A stretch of DNA of 64,000 nt, taken from Gaoshiqia hydrogeniformans. GTDB lineage: Bacteria; Bacteroidota; Bacteroidia; Bacteroidales; Prolixibacteraceae. The position numbers were made by a program, and so were the translations under genes. Shown here in pieces: positions 9,326 through 17,868 of the stretch (positions are counted from its first letter, which is position 1; each line of letters opens with the position of its first letter). A model generated the notes under the pieces. That model was not told where the DNA came from. It made no database searches and saw only the letters and a list, made by a program, of their open reading frames with translations. The stretch spans positions 3,906,001-3,970,000 of the forward strand of contig NZ_CP186334.1 of assembly GCF_049347105.1 (NCBI RefSeq). The letters are read 5' to 3'.

Positions 9326-11224
9326 ATGAAAAAGGAACAGCTACAAAAGGTACTTGAGGACATCAGCCGGGTGAAAATGGCCGTTTTGGGCGATTTCTGC
9401 CTCGATGCCTATTGGTTCATCGATGAGTCGAAAAGTGAGGTTTCCGTCGAAACCGGGCAGGCAACGAGGTCTGTGCACCAACAAAAATACTCGCCGGGCG
9501 GAGCCGGCAACGTGACCAACAACCTGGCGGCGATCGGGGTCAAAGATATTCGGGCCTTTGGGGTGATCGGAACCGATCCTTTTGGCGAAGAGATGCTCCG
9601 GATTATGCGCCTGGCCGGGATCAAAACCCATAATTTACTGGTTCAGCGCGAGGCTTGGTCAACCCATACCTATTCGAAACCCTATATCGGAGATCGTGAG
9701 TTAAACCGCATCGATTTCGGAAACTACAATGTCCTGTCTAACGAAACAGCCGACCGCTTAATGGCGGGTCTTGCCGGTGAAATCCCTGAAGTGGATGTGG
9801 TCCTGATCAATCAGCAGGTTCCCTCGGGTATCCATACCGGTTATTTCAAACAGGAACTGCTGGGGCTGATCCGGCGTTTTCCCGAAAAGATGTTTATTGT
9901 TGACAGCCGGAATTTCAACGATTTTTATGACGGCGCCATTCGTAAGATGAACGACACCGAAGCCGCCCGCCTGTGCGGACTAAATAAGCAACCGGATGAG
10001 GTGGTGGCGTATTCGGAGCTTGTTGCCTGTGCCGGAGAATTATTTAAGAGATTCAGGAAACCCTTATTCATTACGCGGGGAGAAAGGGGTTCATTAACTG
10101 TCAGCGAAAAAGGCATTTCCGACATTCCGGGCCTGATGATTATTTCGCGGGTCGATACCGTGGGGGCAGGCGACAGTTACCTGGCCGGTGCAGCCGCTGC
10201 ATTGGCAGCCGGTTATGATTTAGACCTGGCAGCCCGGATCGGCAGTTATGTGGCCGGGGTTACCGTTCAGAAACTATTTCAGACCGGAACGGCCTCTCCC
10301 GAAGAAATTATCGCGATTGGCAGCGACCCCGATTACCTGTATGCTCCCGAACTGGCCGAAAATATACGGCGGGCAAACTATCTTCCCGGTACCGAAATCG
10401 AACTGATTAACCCGTGGGTGGAAAAGCGCCCTGTCGAACATGCTATTTTCGATCACGACGGGACCATCTCCACCTTACGCGAAGGCTGGGAGCACATCAT
10501 GGGCCCGATGATGGTAAAAGCCATTTTGGGTAACAAATTTAGCGATGCAGATGAAGCGCTGTATCAGAAAGTCCGGGAGCGTGTGAATGATTACATCGAC
10601 AAAACCACCGGCATCCAGACGCTTGTTCAAATGAAAGGCCTGCTGGATATGATCCGAGAATTTGGCTGTGTGCCTGAAGAAGAGATGCTTGACGAGTTTG
10701 GATACAAAACAATCTACAACGACGAGTTGTTGCAGATGGTAAACCGTCGTCTGGCGAAATATGAAAAGGGAGAACTGTCCCTGGACGATTTTACGGTGAA
10801 GAATGCAGTCCCCTTTCTTCAGAAACTTCGGGATTCGGGGGTGAAACTTTACCTGGCCAGCGGCACCGATGAGGAAGATGTAAAAAATGAAGCCCGGACG
10901 ATGGGATACGATCATCTATTTGAAGGACGGATTTACGGCGCAGTGGGCGATGTGACCAAAGAGGCCAAAAAAATGGTGCTCGACCGTATACTGGAAACCA
11001 TCGGGGATGCCGCCTGTAAAACCTTACTCACCTTTGGCGACGGACCGGTTGAGATCAGGGAAACGCGCAAACGGGGCGGGCTTGCCGTAGGAGTGGCCAG
11101 TGATGAGCTGAAACGTTTTGGTTTGAATGAAAGTAAACGGACAAGACTGATCAAAGCCGGGGCCGACCTTGTTATCCCCGATTTCTCGCAGTCTGAAAAC
11201 TTACTAAACCTGCTAACCCGCTAA
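9326..11224 (+). CDS. Bifunctional HldA-like PfkB kinase / HAD phosphatase fusion
   Basis: 632 aa from the ATG at 9326; the same frame is open further upstream, but that part overlaps the permease gene out of frame and has no recognisable protein. Residues ~1-330 are a PfkB/ribokinase-fold kinase closest in look to the heptose-7-phosphate kinase domain of HldE/RfaE (LGDFCLDAYWF, SPGGAGNVTNNLAAIG, and the catalytic GAGD at 280-283). Residues ~370-632 are a HAD phosphatase: motif I DHDGT starting at D376, motif II YLASGTDEE, and motif IV FGDGPVE. A kinase and a phosphatase on one chain suggests a bisphosphate intermediate or swap of phosphate position, as in HldA then GmhB, but the HAD half does not look like GmhB. 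The stop codon is the first triplet of a heptamer repeat array. Confidence 0.8.
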   Translation: MKKEQLQKVLEDISRVKMAVLGDFCLDAYWFIDESKSEVSVETGQATRSVHQQKYSPGGAGNVTNNLAAIGVKDIRAFGVIGTDPFGEEMLRIMRLAGIKTHNLLVQREAWSTHTYSKPYIGDRELNRIDFGNYNVLSNETADRLMAGLAGEIPEVDVVLINQQVPSGIHTGYFKQELLGLIRRFPEKMFIVDSRNFNDFYDGAIRKMNDTEAARLCGLNKQPDEVVAYSELVACAGELFKRFRKPLFITRGERGSLTVSEKGISDIPGLMIISRVDTVGAGDSYLAGAAAALAAGYDLDLAARIGSYVAGVTVQKLFQTGTASPEEIIAIGSDPDYLYAPELAENIRRANYLPGTEIELINPWVEKRPVEHAIFDHDGTISTLREGWEHIMGPMMVKAILGNKFSDADEALYQKVRERVNDYIDKTTGIQTLVQMKGLLDMIREFGCVPEEEMLDEFGYKTIYNDELLQMVNRRLAKYEKGELSLDDFTVKNAVPFLQKLRDSGVKLYLASGTDEEDVKNEARTMGYDHLFEGRIYGAVGDVTKEAKKMVLDRILETIGDAACKTLLTFGDGPVEIRETRKRGGLAVGVASDELKRFGLNESKRTRLIKAGADLVIPDFSQSENLLNLLTR

Positions 11225-11270
11225 TGACTAATGACTAATGACTAATGACTAATGACTAATCACTAATGAC
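11222..11270 (+). repeat. Heptamer tandem repeat array, 7 x TAATGAC
   Basis: Seven contiguous 7-bp units TAATGAC with a single variant (sixth unit TAATCAC), followed by a partial unit. The first TAA is the stop codon of the kinase-phosphatase gene, and the array fills almost the whole gap before the next gene. With period 7 it places stops in every frame and repeated ATGs. Short heptamer arrays between genes are known from filamentous cyanobacteria (STRR elements). Here I see the array directly; its role is unknown. Confidence 0.95.
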
Positions 11271-11283
11271 TAATCAATTATAA

Positions 11284-12393
11284 ATGCCTTACCCAAAATT
11301 TAACCGCGACCTGCTGTCGGTCAGTAAACTGAGCGAGCGGAAAAACAAGGTTGATATCGAACGAGATCACATCCCGCTGACACGAAAACCGGAAAATCTG
11401 TCGGAACAGGCAAACGTGCTGGTCAAAAAAACGGCGGAGCGCATCCGCCGGGCCCGGGGAAAAGACCGGTCGGTGATGCTGGTTTTTGGCGCCCACACCA
11501 TCAAAAACGGCATGTCGCCTGCTTTAATCGGTTTAATGGAGGAAGGCTGGGTAACGCACCTCGCTACCAACGGGGCGGGCATCATTCACGACTGGGAGTT
11601 CGCCTTTCAGGGAAAATCGAGCGAAGATGTTCGCGAAAACGTCAACCGCGGACAATTTGGAATTTGGGACGAAACCGGTTTTAATATTAACCTGGCCCTG
11701 ATTGTGGGTGCATACGAAGGGTTGGGTTATGGCGAATCGGTGGGCAAGATGATTTCGAAGGAAGGATTGCAGATCCCTGAAATTTCAACCTTGTATGAAG
11801 AAGCAGCGGCCAATCTGAAAATCGAGCCCGGTCTGGCAGCAGCGGCCGTTGACCTGGCCGGGGTGATCTGCAAATTTGATCTGAAACCAGGTTTCAGAAA
11901 CATTCCCCATCCGTATAAAAAATATTCGGCACAGGCCCGTGCTTTTGAACTGGGGATTCCGTTTACCGGACACCCCATGTTTGGGCACGACATCATTTAC
12001 AATCATCCGCTGAACCACGGAGCTGCCCTGGGACGTGTCGCCCTGAATGATTTTCTGTGTTTCGCCGAAAGCGTACGGAATCTGGATGACGGGGTTTACA
12101 TGTCAATCGGCTCGGCCGTGATGTCGCCCATGATCTTTGAGAAATCGCTGTCGATGTCGCAAAACCTGGAGATACAACGAAACAGCCACATGGATCATCA
12201 TTATATGCTGATTGTTGATTTGGCCAGGTCGGACTGGGATTGGCAACGGAATGGCGAGCCGCCGGCGGATAATCCGGCCTATTACCTGCGCTACTGCAAA
12301 ACATTCAGCCGAATGGGCGGTGAAATGGATTACCTGACAGCCGATAACCGCGATTTTCTACTGGCTCTTTGCCACGAACTGCTGGCGAAATAG
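11284..12393 (+). CDS. Deoxyhypusine-synthase-like protein of unknown function
   Basis: 369 aa, no signal peptide or membrane segment. The central part (VMLVFGAHTIKNGMSPALIG, then THLATNGAGIIHDWE, then FGIWDETG, and GIPFTGHPMFGHDIIYNHP) resembles the Rossmann-like core of deoxyhypusine synthases, where a conserved Gly-rich turn and acidic pair bind NAD. That likeness is an impression from motif layout only. The substrate Lys of real DHS and any eIF5A-like partner are not evident, and the setting inside a sugar-phosphate operon argues for a different reaction. It lies between the kinase-phosphatase fusion and the 2-epimerase genes, 18 bp before the latter. I would call it a conserved protein with possible NAD-dependent chemistry on a sugar or amino sugar. 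Confidence 0.45.
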   Translation: MPYPKFNRDLLSVSKLSERKNKVDIERDHIPLTRKPENLSEQANVLVKKTAERIRRARGKDRSVMLVFGAHTIKNGMSPALIGLMEEGWVTHLATNGAGIIHDWEFAFQGKSSEDVRENVNRGQFGIWDETGFNINLALIVGAYEGLGYGESVGKMISKEGLQIPEISTLYEEAAANLKIEPGLAAAAVDLAGVICKFDLKPGFRNIPHPYKKYSAQARAFELGIPFTGHPMFGHDIIYNHPLNHGAALGRVALNDFLCFAESVRNLDDGVYMSIGSAVMSPMIFEKSLSMSQNLEIQRNSHMDHHYMLIVDLARSDWDWQRNGEPPADNPAYYLRYCKTFSRMGGEMDYLTADNRDFLLALCHELLAK

Positions 12394-12411
12394 CGCTAAG
12401 AACCTAACAAA

Positions 12412-13689
12412 ATGAATATGGACAGGAATGAAATTTTGAAATTAAAGCAGGAGGCCGAAAACCACCTGGTTAACGAATTACTTCCATTCTGGATAAGTCG
12501 TATGAAGGATGAAGTTAACGGGGGATTTCTGACTCATTTCGACAAAAACGGAAACGATTCGGGCGAGGATGAAAAGTCGTTAATTGGCCAAACCCGTTGC
12601 CTGTACACCATGGCGTCGGCTCATCGCGCCGGTTACGGCGACGGGAAATGTGCGGAACTGGCTAAACATGGGGCCGATTACCTGATCGGCCATATGTGGG
12701 ACGACGAATTTGGCGGACTCTACTGGATGACGGACCGAAAGGGGCGGGTGAAAATTGATCAAAAAATCATTTACGGGCATAGTTTTGCCATGTATTCGCT
12801 CAGTGAATATACGCTGGCAACCGGCGACCCGCGAGGAATCGAATATGCTGAAAAGGTGTTCGACCTGCTTCAAAAATATGGCGTCGATTCGATGTATGGC
12901 GGTTATTGGGAAATGTTTCGCCGCGATTGGACGCTTTGCGGACCGGGAAGCCAGGGCGGCGACCGGAAAACCCTTGATGTGCATATGCACCTGATGGAAG
13001 CGTTTACCACGCTTTATGAATGTACCGGAAAAGATGTTCATAAGCGAAAGTTGCTCGAAGATATTGACCTGTTGGTTAACCGCATTATCCATCCGGTTCA
13101 TAAAACAGGCATTCCGCAGTTTTTTAAAGATTGGTCGGTAGCTCCGCAAATTAAATTCGATATCATCTGGGGCTGGGACCGTTTTTCGGAAGAAGGACAA
13201 AAGGGCAACGCCACCGATAATACCTGCTACGGGCACAATGCCGAGTTTGCCTGGTTGCTGATCCATGCGTTTCAGGTTCTGGGAATTGATCCGAAAACCG
13301 ATGCCGGTCTGTTTCGGACAATCTTCGAACACACCGTCAATCATGGCATCGATACCGAATTTGGCGGCGTTTATGTGGAAGGCCCCCATTCGGGCGGCGT
13401 TTATGACCGGGAAAAAGAATTCTGGCAACAGGCCGAAGTCCTGATTGGTTTGCTTGATGCGTTCATCCTGTTTGGCGATGAGAAATATTGGGAGGCTTAT
13501 AAAAACGTGCATCGGTTTGTATTCGACAAGGTGGTCAACAAAGGCGTAGGCGAGTGGTATCCATTGCTGACGCGCCGCGGCGAACCCATCTGGACGCACA
13601 TGGGCCATTCCTGGAAGATTAATTATCACACCGTCAGGGCCATGATTCAAAGCATCCGGCGGATGGAGAACATGCTGGGCCAGCTTTAG
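12412..13689 (+). CDS. AGE-family N-acylglucosamine / cellobiose 2-epimerase
   Basis: 425 aa cytoplasmic (alpha/alpha)6-barrel protein. Family landmarks are GQTRCLYTMASAHRAG, WDDEFGGLYW, YGHSFAMYSLSEY, YGGYWEMFRRDW, DVHMHLMEAF, CYGHNAEFAWLL and the C-terminal THMGHSWKINYHT. The His residues in the GHN and GHSWK segments are those expected to carry out C2 proton transfer. The family includes GlcNAc/ManNAc 2-epimerases, cellobiose 2-epimerases and mannose/glucose isomerases; the Trp-rich C-terminus looks more like the cellobiose/mannose branch. With a GH92 mannosidase in the same operon, interconversion of mannose (or a mannoside) with glucose or fructose is a plausible role. The symporter gene follows after a heptamer array. 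Confidence 0.85.
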   Translation: MNMDRNEILKLKQEAENHLVNELLPFWISRMKDEVNGGFLTHFDKNGNDSGEDEKSLIGQTRCLYTMASAHRAGYGDGKCAELAKHGADYLIGHMWDDEFGGLYWMTDRKGRVKIDQKIIYGHSFAMYSLSEYTLATGDPRGIEYAEKVFDLLQKYGVDSMYGGYWEMFRRDWTLCGPGSQGGDRKTLDVHMHLMEAFTTLYECTGKDVHKRKLLEDIDLLVNRIIHPVHKTGIPQFFKDWSVAPQIKFDIIWGWDRFSEEGQKGNATDNTCYGHNAEFAWLLIHAFQVLGIDPKTDAGLFRTIFEHTVNHGIDTEFGGVYVEGPHSGGVYDREKEFWQQAEVLIGLLDAFILFGDEKYWEAYKNVHRFVFDKVVNKGVGEWYPLLTRRGEPIWTHMGHSWKINYHTVRAMIQSIRRMENMLGQL

Positions 13690-13693
13690 GGCA

Positions 13694-13763
13694 AGTAACC
13701 AGTAACCAGTAACCAGTAACCAGTAACCAGTAACCAGTGACCAGTAACCAGTGACCAGTAACC
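13694..13763 (+). repeat. Heptamer tandem repeat array, 10 x AGTAACC
   Basis: Ten contiguous 7-bp units AGTAACC, two of them (seventh and ninth) reading AGTGACC. It fills most of the 93-bp gap between the epimerase stop and the symporter start. Unit sequence differs from the TAATGAC array at 11222, but period, position between co-directional genes and operon are the same. The repeat also keeps an antisense frame open (repeating VTGYWLL), which is a by-product and not a gene. Confidence 0.95.
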
Positions 13764-13782
13764 AGCAATAAATCATCAGTTT

Positions 13783-15396
13783 ATGGATCTCACCTTAACT
13801 ATGGCCGATTGGATTGTGTTGTCGATTGTGATGGGCGGCAGTCTTTCGTTCGGGTTGTACATGGCCTATCTGAAAAAAGCGGGACAGAGCAGTTCCAATT
13901 TTTTTCTTGGCGGGAGGTCGATCAAGTGGCCGGTTGTTGGGGCTTCGCTATTTGCCACCAATATTGGGGCAGAGCATTTGGTCGGCCTTTCCGGCGATTC
14001 GTACCGTTATGGTCTTTCGGCCGGTTCCGTGGAACTGACTTGCGCAATTACGCTTGGTGTTGCCTGTGCGGTCCTGTTTCCTTACTACATGAAAAACAAG
14101 ATTTATACAATCCCCGAATTTCTCGAATTGCGGTATAACAGGCGGGCCCGGACATTCTTTTCCGGTTTGATGCTGATTATTAGTATCATGACAAAGCTGG
14201 CTTTTACCTTATTTGCCGGGGCGCTGGTTTTAAACAGCATCCTGGGATGGGATGTGATGATCACTGTTTTTTACATTGCCCTTGCCGTTGCCGTTTTTAC
14301 CATTGTCGGGGGTTTTACCGCTGTTGCTTATTCCGATGTGATCCAGGTGGTTGTCCTGATTGCCGGGGCCACAATTATGCTGGTGATCGGACTTGACCAG
14401 GCAGACGGATGGAACGGACTGATTGCCAAAGCGCCGGATATGATGAAGATTGGCAAAGCCTATGATGACCCGGTTTATCCGTTTTGGGGGATTCTGGCCA
14501 CTGCTTTTTATGCCGGAATTTTTTATTGGGGGATCGATCAGGTGAATGTTCAGCGGGTGCTTGCGGCTCCTGATCTGAATCATGCGCGCTGGGGGGCTAT
14601 GTTTGCCACGCTGCTGAAACTTTTTCCCATCTTTATTTTTGCACTGCCCGGAGTCATTGCCTATGCGTTGTTTCCGGGCGAGTTGCAGGGCGAAGCCACC
14701 CGGCAGACTTTTGTTTTGTTGTTGAACAAGCTGCTGCCAAACGGTTTACGGGGCCTTATGCTCGCGTCGTTGATGGCAGCCTTGGTCACCTCCCTGATTG
14801 CCGTGCTGAATTCGGTGTCAACCTTGATCGTTCGCGATTTTATCGTTGAATACCGTCCGGGAATTACTGAAAAAAAGCAGGTGAAACTGGGCCGTTATTT
14901 CATCCTGCTGGTCACGCTTCTTGGAATCGGCGCAGCCTACCTGGTTTATAAAAATGAAGAAGGTTTATACAAATACCTGCAAACCATTACGGCCTACCTG
15001 GTATTGCCGGTGTTCCCCGCGATTTTTTTCGGTATTGTCAGCAAAAGAGTGACCTTGGCCGGAGCTGCGGTTTCCGTACTTGCAGGGCTAATTCTGGCCA
15101 CCGTATTTGTCATCGACCAGTTGCTGGGACCCGATGCGGCAAAAGAGATCTTTCCCATTCTGCATCATAAACTGACTCTAAATTTCGGATATCGCGGCCT
15201 TTGGGCCGAAATACTGGTCACCGGGGTACTTTTCGGGGTTTCTGCATTCACAAAAAAAACGGACCCGGAAAAGTTGGCAAAAACAACGGTCAATTTCTCA
15301 AAGGGGCTTGCCCGCTTTGAAGGAATTTCGGATTGGCGTTTGCATTTGGGGATTCTTTCGCTCATCACGTTGTTCCTGTATATCTGGTTATTCTGA
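13783..15396 (+). CDS. SSS-family sodium:sugar symporter (SglT-like)
   Basis: 537 aa with about fourteen hydrophobic segments. FFLGGRSIKWPVVGASLFATNIGAEHLVG near the N-terminus, YTIPEFLELRYN, GGFTAVAYSDVIQ and FYWGIDQVNVQRVLAA are hallmarks of the sodium/glucose branch of the solute:sodium symporters (vSGLT type). It should import a monosaccharide or small sugar with Na+, fitting a marine or saline habitat. It is placed between the 2-epimerase and the GH92 mannosidase genes, so a hexose released by the mannosidase is a sensible cargo. Confidence 0.85.
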   Translation: MDLTLTMADWIVLSIVMGGSLSFGLYMAYLKKAGQSSSNFFLGGRSIKWPVVGASLFATNIGAEHLVGLSGDSYRYGLSAGSVELTCAITLGVACAVLFPYYMKNKIYTIPEFLELRYNRRARTFFSGLMLIISIMTKLAFTLFAGALVLNSILGWDVMITVFYIALAVAVFTIVGGFTAVAYSDVIQVVVLIAGATIMLVIGLDQADGWNGLIAKAPDMMKIGKAYDDPVYPFWGILATAFYAGIFYWGIDQVNVQRVLAAPDLNHARWGAMFATLLKLFPIFIFALPGVIAYALFPGELQGEATRQTFVLLLNKLLPNGLRGLMLASLMAALVTSLIAVLNSVSTLIVRDFIVEYRPGITEKKQVKLGRYFILLVTLLGIGAAYLVYKNEEGLYKYLQTITAYLVLPVFPAIFFGIVSKRVTLAGAAVSVLAGLILATVFVIDQLLGPDAAKEIFPILHHKLTLNFGYRGLWAEILVTGVLFGVSAFTKKTDPEKLAKTTVNFSKGLARFEGISDWRLHLGILSLITLFLYIWLF

Positions 15397-15504
15397 CCTG
15401 ACCGTGACACAATAGAAAAACAAGAGTTCGTGAAAATGTTTGTTAAATTGCATGAAATTAAATCAGAAATGAGAACAGCCCCGGTATTTAAAACCGAATT
15501 CATT

Positions 15505-17853
15505 ATGAAACAAATAACCTGTCTGCTGATTATTGTTTTCCTGTTTGCCGGAATTCAGCTCCGGTTGGTTGCACAAACCGGCGACCCGGTTGATCATGTC
15601 AACCCGTTTATTGGCACCGGTTTCTTTGGGCATACCTTTCCCGGTCCTTCATTGCCGTACGCCATGGTTCACCTAAGCCCCGATGTAAATACGCAGGGGT
15701 GGACCTATTGTGCCGGCTATCTCTATTCCGAAACTTCCATCATGGGATTCAGCCATACGCACTGGAGCGGCGTGGGTATGGTAAACGGGGGCGAGGTACT
15801 GCTGATGCCGACGGTTGGAAACAGGCTTCAGACCGTTCCCGGACCGCCTGAAAATCCGGATGAAGGATACCGGTCGCGGTTTGACCACGACAACGAATCG
15901 GCATCGCCGGGATATTATTCGGTTCTTTTGAAAGATTACCAGGTGAAGGTTGAACTGACCACGACCAAAAGAGCCGGCTTTCACCGGTACACCTTTCCGA
16001 AAACAGAGAATGCCCGTATTATTCTCGATTTGGGGCACCAGATCGGGAATCATTTTTCGGACGAATTATCGGAGCTGAGCATCCTGAACAACAACCGGAT
16101 TGAAGGCGTGAAAAGCGCCGGTTTGGGGAAGCTTTATTTTGTGGCCGAATTCAGTAAACCCTTCTTGTATTACGGAACGTTCGACAATGATTATAAAACG
16201 CCGGAATCGGGAGGAAGCATCTGGCCTTACAAAAACGGGGAAACCGGTAAAAACATCGGCGCCTTTGTCACCTTCCGAACGTCGGAAAATGAACAGGTGT
16301 TGGTGAAAGTGGGCATCTCGTACACCGGCGTGGAAGGGGCACGCAGGAACCTGAGCGCCGAAATTCCCGGCTGGGAATTCGACCGGGTACGAAACGAGGC
16401 CCGTTCGGTTTGGCAGAAAGAATTGTCGCGCATCCGGATTGACGGTGCTACCGACGACCAGAAGGAGATTTTTTATACCGCCATGTACCATTCATTGCTT
16501 GCCCAGTATATTTCGCAGGATGTGGATGGAAAATACCTGGGTTCGGACAAAAAGATCTACGAAGCCAAAGGATACGATTTTTACGGATCCTTTTCGTGTT
16601 GGGATACTTACCGTTCGCAGCATCCGCTGTTAACCATTATTGCCCCCGGCCGCGTGAACGATTTTATCAAATCGATTGTTTCGAAAACAAAGACTTATGG
16701 TTGGTTTCCGGCTCAACATTTTCTGAATGTGTACGGCGAATCGATGGTGGGCGATCACCTGGTCCCGGTGATTGTCGACGCGTACCGGAAGGGTTACCGC
16801 GATTACGATGTGAAATTTCTGTACGAAGCCATGCGCAAAAAGGCGCTGGAAGAGCCCAAGCCACCGGTTCCGGCGCAGGCGGGGCGCTCGGGCCTGCGTT
16901 ATTACATCGATCTGGGCTATACCCCGGTCGACCGGGTAACCGAATCGGTCCCGAATACACTGGAGTTGGCTTACGACGATTGGTGCATCGCGCAGTTGGC
17001 CCGTGAACTCGGGAAAGAAGAGGATTATCGGCTGTTTATGAAACGAGCCGGAAACTATAAAAATCTGTGGGACAGCCAAACTCAGTTCATGCGGCCCAAA
17101 CAAGCCGATGGCAGCTGGCTGGAAGCGCTGGACGGACGGGAACAGGAAATTGTCACCGAAGGTAGTCATGCGTATTACCGCTATTTCGACCCCTTGCTGG
17201 TTGGCCGTCGCCCCAACCGCCACTATACCGAGTCGAATGCCTGGCATTATATCTGGTCGGTTCAGCACGATGTGCCCGGACTGATTGACCTGTTTGGAGG
17301 CAACAAGGCTTTTACGGCAAAGCTGGACACTTTCTTTGAAATGAGCCCGAATATCACGCCGCCCAAGTATGTGGGCGTGGTAGGAACAATCGGGCAGTAT
17401 GTTCACGGAAATCAACCCTCGCACCATGTGGCCTACCTGTATAATTATGCCGGGCAGCCTTGGAAAACGCAAGAGCACGTGCGGCAGGTGATGGACGGGC
17501 TTTACCGGACCGGCCCCGGCGGTTTATGCGGGAACGAGGACATGGGATCGCTTTCTTCGTGGTACGTGTTAAGCGCTTTGGGATTTTACCCGGTTACTCC
17601 CGGAGACCCTGTTTATGCCATCGGGAGCCCTTTGTTTGGCGAAGCAGTCATTCAACTCGAAAACGGAAAGGCGTTTACAATTGAAGCCCGGAATAACTCA
17701 GCAGCCAACAAATTCATTCAATCAGCTGTTTTAAATGGTAATCCGTTGAATAAACCCTGGCTTTCTCACCGGGAGGTTATGGCGGGCGGGAAATTGATTT
17801 TTGAAATGGGACCCAAACCCAATAAAAAATGGGGAACTGATAACCAGATGTAA
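15505..17853 (+). CDS. GH92 exo-alpha-mannosidase, intact
   Basis: 782 aa from the ATG at 15505, chosen because it gives a clean signal peptide ending RLVAQ; a GTG at 15430 would add 25 unrelated residues. The protein starts the typical GH92 N-terminal domain with VNPFIGTGFFGHTFPGPSLP and carries the (alpha/alpha)6 part with YTESNAWHYIW (general acid Glu in this family) and CGNEDMGSLSSWYV...GFYPV (general base Asp region and calcium site). It should cleave terminal alpha-mannosyl residues outside the cytoplasm by inversion, with Ca2+. It is followed 15 bp later by an alkaline phosphatase. A second, disrupted GH92 lies on the other strand at 19323-22833; this copy is the only intact one in the window. 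Confidence 0.93.
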   Translation: MKQITCLLIIVFLFAGIQLRLVAQTGDPVDHVNPFIGTGFFGHTFPGPSLPYAMVHLSPDVNTQGWTYCAGYLYSETSIMGFSHTHWSGVGMVNGGEVLLMPTVGNRLQTVPGPPENPDEGYRSRFDHDNESASPGYYSVLLKDYQVKVELTTTKRAGFHRYTFPKTENARIILDLGHQIGNHFSDELSELSILNNNRIEGVKSAGLGKLYFVAEFSKPFLYYGTFDNDYKTPESGGSIWPYKNGETGKNIGAFVTFRTSENEQVLVKVGISYTGVEGARRNLSAEIPGWEFDRVRNEARSVWQKELSRIRIDGATDDQKEIFYTAMYHSLLAQYISQDVDGKYLGSDKKIYEAKGYDFYGSFSCWDTYRSQHPLLTIIAPGRVNDFIKSIVSKTKTYGWFPAQHFLNVYGESMVGDHLVPVIVDAYRKGYRDYDVKFLYEAMRKKALEEPKPPVPAQAGRSGLRYYIDLGYTPVDRVTESVPNTLELAYDDWCIAQLARELGKEEDYRLFMKRAGNYKNLWDSQTQFMRPKQADGSWLEALDGREQEIVTEGSHAYYRYFDPLLVGRRPNRHYTESNAWHYIWSVQHDVPGLIDLFGGNKAFTAKLDTFFEMSPNITPPKYVGVVGTIGQYVHGNQPSHHVAYLYNYAGQPWKTQEHVRQVMDGLYRTGPGGLCGNEDMGSLSSWYVLSALGFYPVTPGDPVYAIGSPLFGEAVIQLENGKAFTIEARNNSAANKFIQSAVLNGNPLNKPWLSHREVMAGGKLIFEMGPKPNKKWGTDNQM

Positions 17854-17868
17854 TTTAAAATTATACAA

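Noticed and set aside
11222..13763. CRISPR-like repeats
   Set aside because: Units are 7 bp and contiguous with no spacers; these are simple tandem repeats.
12580..13776. Long antisense open frame over the epimerase gene with repeating VTGYWLL at its start
   Set aside because: It is the complement of a strong AGE-family gene, and its N-terminus is only the heptamer array read backwards. No recognisable domain.
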